A DNA stretch of 15,863 nt. Source: an uncultured Alphaproteobacteria bacterium. GTDB taxonomy: Bacteria; Pseudomonadota; Alphaproteobacteria; Rs-D84. The position numbers and the translations under genes are program-made. The stretch is taken from NCBI GenBank assembly GCA_944390185.1, contig CALXPA010000015.1, positions 1 to 15,863 of the forward strand, in the 5' to 3' direction. The notes under the pieces were generated by a model that was not told the origin of the DNA, made no database searches, and saw nothing but the letters and a program-made list of their open reading frames with translations. Positions 13,056 to 15,863 of this stretch are shown in pieces (position 1 is the first letter of the stretch; the number at the start of each line of letters is the position of its first letter).

Positions 13056-14522
13056 ATGATTGATTTAACGATTACAGACGCACTGGAAAAATTAAACTCA
13101 CGCGAAATCAGTGCAACAGAACTGACACGCGCGCATTTGGAACGTATTGAAAAATACGGCACGGAATTAAATTGCTATATAACAACGACGCCTGAACGCG
13201 CATTATCAGACGCGGCGGCGGCTGACGCACGCTATGTGGCGGGCAATCCATTACCATTGGACGGGATTCCAATTGGGATGAAAGACCTGTTTGCAACACG
13301 TGGTATTCGCACAACTGCGGCATCGCACATGCTGGAAAATTTTGTTCCACAATACGAATCGACCGTTTCGCAAAAATTTATCGACGCCGGCACTGTATTG
13401 CTGGGCAAGACCAATCTGGACGAATTCGCCATGGGGACATTCAGCAAAACCAGTTACTTTGGCGCCCCCATTAATCCATGGCAAATGGAACGCAAATTAA
13501 CCGCGGGCGGTTCGTCTGGTGGCACAACCAGTGCGGTTGCATCTGGCCTGGCCATGGGGGGTACTGGCACCGACACGGGTGGTTCGATTCGCTTTCCGGC
13601 GTCCATCACTGGCCTGGTCGGGATGAAGCCAACATACGGCCTGTGCAGTCGTTGGGGATGTGTCGCATTTGCATCCAGCCTGGATACACCGGGCCCAATT
13701 GCACGCACGGTTGACGATGCCGCATTATTACTAAGTGCAATGGCGGGCCACGATCCAAAAGACTCAACCAGCGCAGATGCCGGATTTCATGCACATACAC
13801 CACTGTCACCAATTCTGGGAGACGGTAAAAAATTACGTATTGGCATTATCAAAGAATTTTCCGATGTTAAAGTATCGCCAGATATGCAGCGTATATTTGA
13901 CGCACGAATCGCCGATTTAAAATCATTGGGTGCCGATGTGGTCGAAGTGTCAATTCCAAACATTCTGGATGCACTGGCGGCATATTACATCATCGCCCCG
14001 GCCGAGGCATCGTCAAACCTGGCGCGCTATGACGGCATGCGTTATGGCCTGCGTGTGGATGGCGCCGATTTAATCGACACGTATAAAAAGACACGTGCCG
14101 CCGGTTTCGGGACCGAGGTTCAGCGTCGCATGATTATCGGCACGGCTGTATTGTCCAGCGAATCGTACGAGGTTTATTTTATGCAGGCCGCACGCGTCCG
14201 CAGATTAATTGCTGATGCATTTAACCGCGCATTCGCGCAGTGCGATTTAATCGTATGTCCGGCGGGTGCGGGTACGGCATTACCACTGGATTCCGACCTG
14301 ACACCATTGGAATATTATGCGCTGGACTTATTCACGGTTGCGATGAATCTGGCTGGCATCCCGGCATGCAGTGTACCCGCCGGAATCGCCGAAAACGGAT
14401 TACCACTGGGGGTCCAGGTTGTTGGTCGCCGCTTTGACGATATGCGTGTAATGCAATTGGCCAAGCATGTAGAGCAGTTTGCAGGCATCGATAATCGTCC
14501 AACAAAAATAATGGGGAAATAA
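13056..14522 (+). CDS. gatA: Asp/Glu-tRNA amidotransferase subunit A
   Basis: Amidase-signature subunit that hydrolyses glutamine to supply ammonia to GatB. The 488-residue length is normal. The Lys-Ser-Ser triad is recognisable: Lys76 in GIPIGMKDLF, Ser153 in AGGSSGG (150-156), and nucleophile Ser177 in GTDTGGSIRFPA (171-182), where many GatA proteins have Gln instead of Phe180. GMKPTYG follows at 189-195. The start is 2 bp past the gatC stop, suggesting translational coupling. The stop codon at 14520-14522 lies 4 bp from the 3' end of the opposite-strand tRNA-Phe. Confidence 0.97.
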   Translation: MIDLTITDALEKLNSREISATELTRAHLERIEKYGTELNCYITTTPERALSDAAAADARYVAGNPLPLDGIPIGMKDLFATRGIRTTAASHMLENFVPQYESTVSQKFIDAGTVLLGKTNLDEFAMGTFSKTSYFGAPINPWQMERKLTAGGSSGGTTSAVASGLAMGGTGTDTGGSIRFPASITGLVGMKPTYGLCSRWGCVAFASSLDTPGPIARTVDDAALLLSAMAGHDPKDSTSADAGFHAHTPLSPILGDGKKLRIGIIKEFSDVKVSPDMQRIFDARIADLKSLGADVVEVSIPNILDALAAYYIIAPAEASSNLARYDGMRYGLRVDGADLIDTYKKTRAAGFGTEVQRRMIIGTAVLSSESYEVYFMQAARVRRLIADAFNRAFAQCDLIVCPAGAGTALPLDSDLTPLEYYALDLFTVAMNLAGIPACSVPAGIAENGLPLGVQVVGRRFDDMRVMQLAKHVEQFAGIDNRPTKIMGK

Positions 14523-14526
14523 AAAA

Positions 14527-14602
14527 TGGTGGCCAGAAGTGGAATCGAACCACTGACACAGGGATTTTCAGTCCCTTGCTCTACCAACTGAGCTATCTGG
14601 CC
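14527..14602 (-). tRNA. tRNA-Phe (anticodon GAA)
   Basis: The - strand folds into a standard 76-nt tRNA: acceptor GGCCAGA/TCTGGCC, D-arm GCTC...GAGC, anticodon arm AGGGA-CTGAAAA-TCCCT with GAA, variable loop GTGTC, T-arm AGTGG-TTCGATT-CCACT, discriminator A and encoded CCA. It lies between gatA and gatB on the opposite strand. A run of six T follows the CCA, overlapping the gatA stop codon, and may end its transcript. Confidence 0.98.
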
Positions 14603-14614
14603 AACGTGAAACGA

Positions 14615-14643
14615 ATAATAAAGTACCAAACGACAAAAAGCAA
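14615..14643 (-). promoter_or_regulatory. tRNA-Phe promoter overlapping the gatB ribosome binding site
   Basis: On the - strand, TTGCTT (14638-14643), a 17-nt spacer and TATTAT (14615-14620), placing initiation a few bases upstream of the mature tRNA 5' end. The -35 shares bases with the gatB AAGGA (14642-14646). Confidence 0.75.
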
Positions 14644-14655
14644 GGAAAAATAAAA

Positions 14656-15863
14656 ATGTTTACGATAAAGGGCAAAACAACAGATTGGGAATTGGTTATT
14701 GGTTTGGAAACACATATAGAGGTTCTGTCCAACAGCAAACTGTTCAGTGGCGCGTCCGCGGACTATAACCCGACCATATCCCCCAATACCCAGGTTTCTA
14801 TGGTTGACGTCGCCATGCCGGGCATGTTGCCGGTGTTAAACGAATACTGTGTTGAACAGGCAATAAAAATGGGATTGGGCCTGAACGCGGAAATATCCCG
14901 TCGCAGTAAATTTGCCCGTAAACAATATTTTTACCCTGACCTGCCCCAGGGATATCAGATTTCCCAACCGGCCGAAGAACCACCAATCGTTGGACGCGGC
15001 TGGGTTGAAATTATGGGCGATGATGGCAACCCCAAAAAAATTTTAATCGAACGCGCACACCTGGAACAAGACGCAGCAAAATTAAAACACGATATCCATC
15101 CAACAAAATCATTCGTAGATTTTAATCGTACAGGGGTTGCATTATTAGAAATTATAACTTACCTGGATACAAAGAACCCAGATAACAGATCTTATATATC
15201 GTCTCCAGATGAAATGGAACGCTACCTGCGTGAAATTCGTGAAATCGCGCGCGCCCTGGGTGTGTCCAAGGCAAATATGGAGGAAGGATCCATGCGTTCT
15301 GACGTTAATGTATCAGTACGCCCAGTTGGCAGCAAAGAATTTCGTACAAAAACGGAAACAAAGAATATGGTTTCCTTTAAGTTTATACGTACAGCTATCG
15401 AATACGAAGCCCGCCGTCAAATCGAAATATATGAAAATGGTGGCACTGTGTCCCAAGATACGATGCACTATAATCAAGAAGACGGAACAACTTCTGTGGC
15501 TCGTAAAAAAGAAGATGCGTTGGATTACCGTTACTTCCCTGACCCAGACCTGCTGCCACTGGAAATCAGCGAAGAAACAATAGAACGCATTCGCAGTACC
15601 ATGCCAGAACTGCCGGCGGCGACCCGCGCGCGCTATGTACATGATTTCGGGCTGTCTGAATATGATGCCGCGCGTCTGACCGAAACAACCGACATATCAA
15701 AATGGTTTGATGCGGCGGTTGGAAACAACCCAAAACGCGCGAAATCCATCGCGAATTGGATGATTTCCGAATTGTTTGCACACCCCGAAAATTGGGATGT
15801 AAAAAACGCGCTGGATACACCTGGGCAAGGCACAGCGCGGATTGTCACCCCGTCTGATTTGGC
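14656..15863 (+). CDS. gatB: Asp/Glu-tRNA amidotransferase subunit B (3' end beyond window)
   Basis: tRNA-binding subunit that activates the misacylated glutamate or aspartate with ATP and amidates it. The visible 402 codons run from WELVIGLETHIEV (11-23), through PGMLPVLN and RKQYFYPDLPQGYQISQ, to the family signature VDFNRTGVALLEII, the EEGSMRSDVNVSVRP segment, the ETKNMVSFKF segment and the start of the C-terminal tail domain. The Gly-Val-Ala-Leu form is common in alphaproteobacteria. Between ALLEII and SPDEMERYLREI the usual short link ending in Pro-Asp is replaced by about 9-10 extra residues (around 168-181). AAGGA at 14642-14646 sets the start. It runs off the right edge. It may be read from gatCA or from an unseen promoter, with an opposite-strand tRNA in between. 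Confidence 0.97.
   Translation, partial: MFTIKGKTTDWELVIGLETHIEVLSNSKLFSGASADYNPTISPNTQVSMVDVAMPGMLPVLNEYCVEQAIKMGLGLNAEISRRSKFARKQYFYPDLPQGYQISQPAEEPPIVGRGWVEIMGDDGNPKKILIERAHLEQDAAKLKHDIHPTKSFVDFNRTGVALLEIITYLDTKNPDNRSYISSPDEMERYLREIREIARALGVSKANMEEGSMRSDVNVSVRPVGSKEFRTKTETKNMVSFKFIRTAIEYEARRQIEIYENGGTVSQDTMHYNQEDGTTSVARKKEDALDYRYFPDPDLLPLEISEETIERIRSTMPELPAATRARYVHDFGLSEYDAARLTETTDISKWFDAAVGNNPKRAKSIANWMISELFAHPENWDVKNALDTPGQGTARIVTPSDL

Noticed and set aside
1..15863. CRISPR array, insertion sequence, prophage or toxin-antitoxin pair
   Set aside because: No regularly spaced repeats, transposase motifs, terminal inverted repeats or paired small toxin-antitoxin genes were found.

Overview
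The window looks like part of a compact chromosome from an alphaproteobacterium. This rests on several things: a complete amidotransferase operon (gatC-gatA-gatB), an alphaproteobacterial-style GatB signature (Gly-Val-Ala-Leu instead of the usual Pro), clustering of plsY, dprA, rpsT and dnaA (plsY-dprA and rpsT-dnaA are familiar alphaproteobacterial neighbours), and a type IVb-pilus-like secretin pair. Exact lineage is inference; a small-genome, host- or gut-associated, uncultured group fits. Genes are tightly packed, the standard code is used (TGA is a stop in sufB), and there are no insertion sequences, phage genes or CRISPR arrays.

Left part (1-4708). After the tail of an unidentified + strand gene and a two-way terminator, four genes lie on the - strand: plsY (phospholipid acyltransferase), a secreted protein of unknown function with its own promoter and terminator, dprA (natural transformation), and dnaA (replication initiator). 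The DnaA is clearly recognisable but appears to lack both arginines that normally sense ATP. The 326-bp dprA-dnaA gap, the only long non-coding stretch, carries two adjacent copies of a perfect palindrome. rpsT (ribosomal protein S20) is divergent from plsY.

Middle part (4743-7602). Two - strand genes form a unit: a TcpQ/PilL-like periplasmic protein, then a PilN-like lipoprotein secretin. Their sigma70-type promoter faces that of the next operon. No other pilus assembly genes are present.

Right-centre (7594-12293). Five + strand genes are closely spaced: a membrane-anchored unknown protein, sufB, sufC (overlapping by ATGA), a multi-pass membrane protein of unknown function, and an AI-2E/PerM-family transporter. 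sufD, sufS and a regulator are absent here. The unit ends at a strong terminator whose hairpin lies inside the 3' end of the convergent ruvX gene.

Right part (12254-15863). ruvX (-) and gatC (+) are divergent with interleaved promoters, so the gatC promoter lies partly inside ruvX. gatC and gatA are nearly contiguous. A tRNA-Phe(GAA) gene sits on the opposite strand between gatA and gatB, and its promoter overlaps the gatB ribosome binding site. gatB runs off the right edge.

The strongest leads are the ATP-sensor-less DnaA, the palindrome pair upstream of it, the sufBC operon without sufD but with membrane proteins, the secreted-protein cassette between plsY and dprA, and the antisense tRNA inside gatCAB. 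No wholly new system is demonstrated by the sequence alone.
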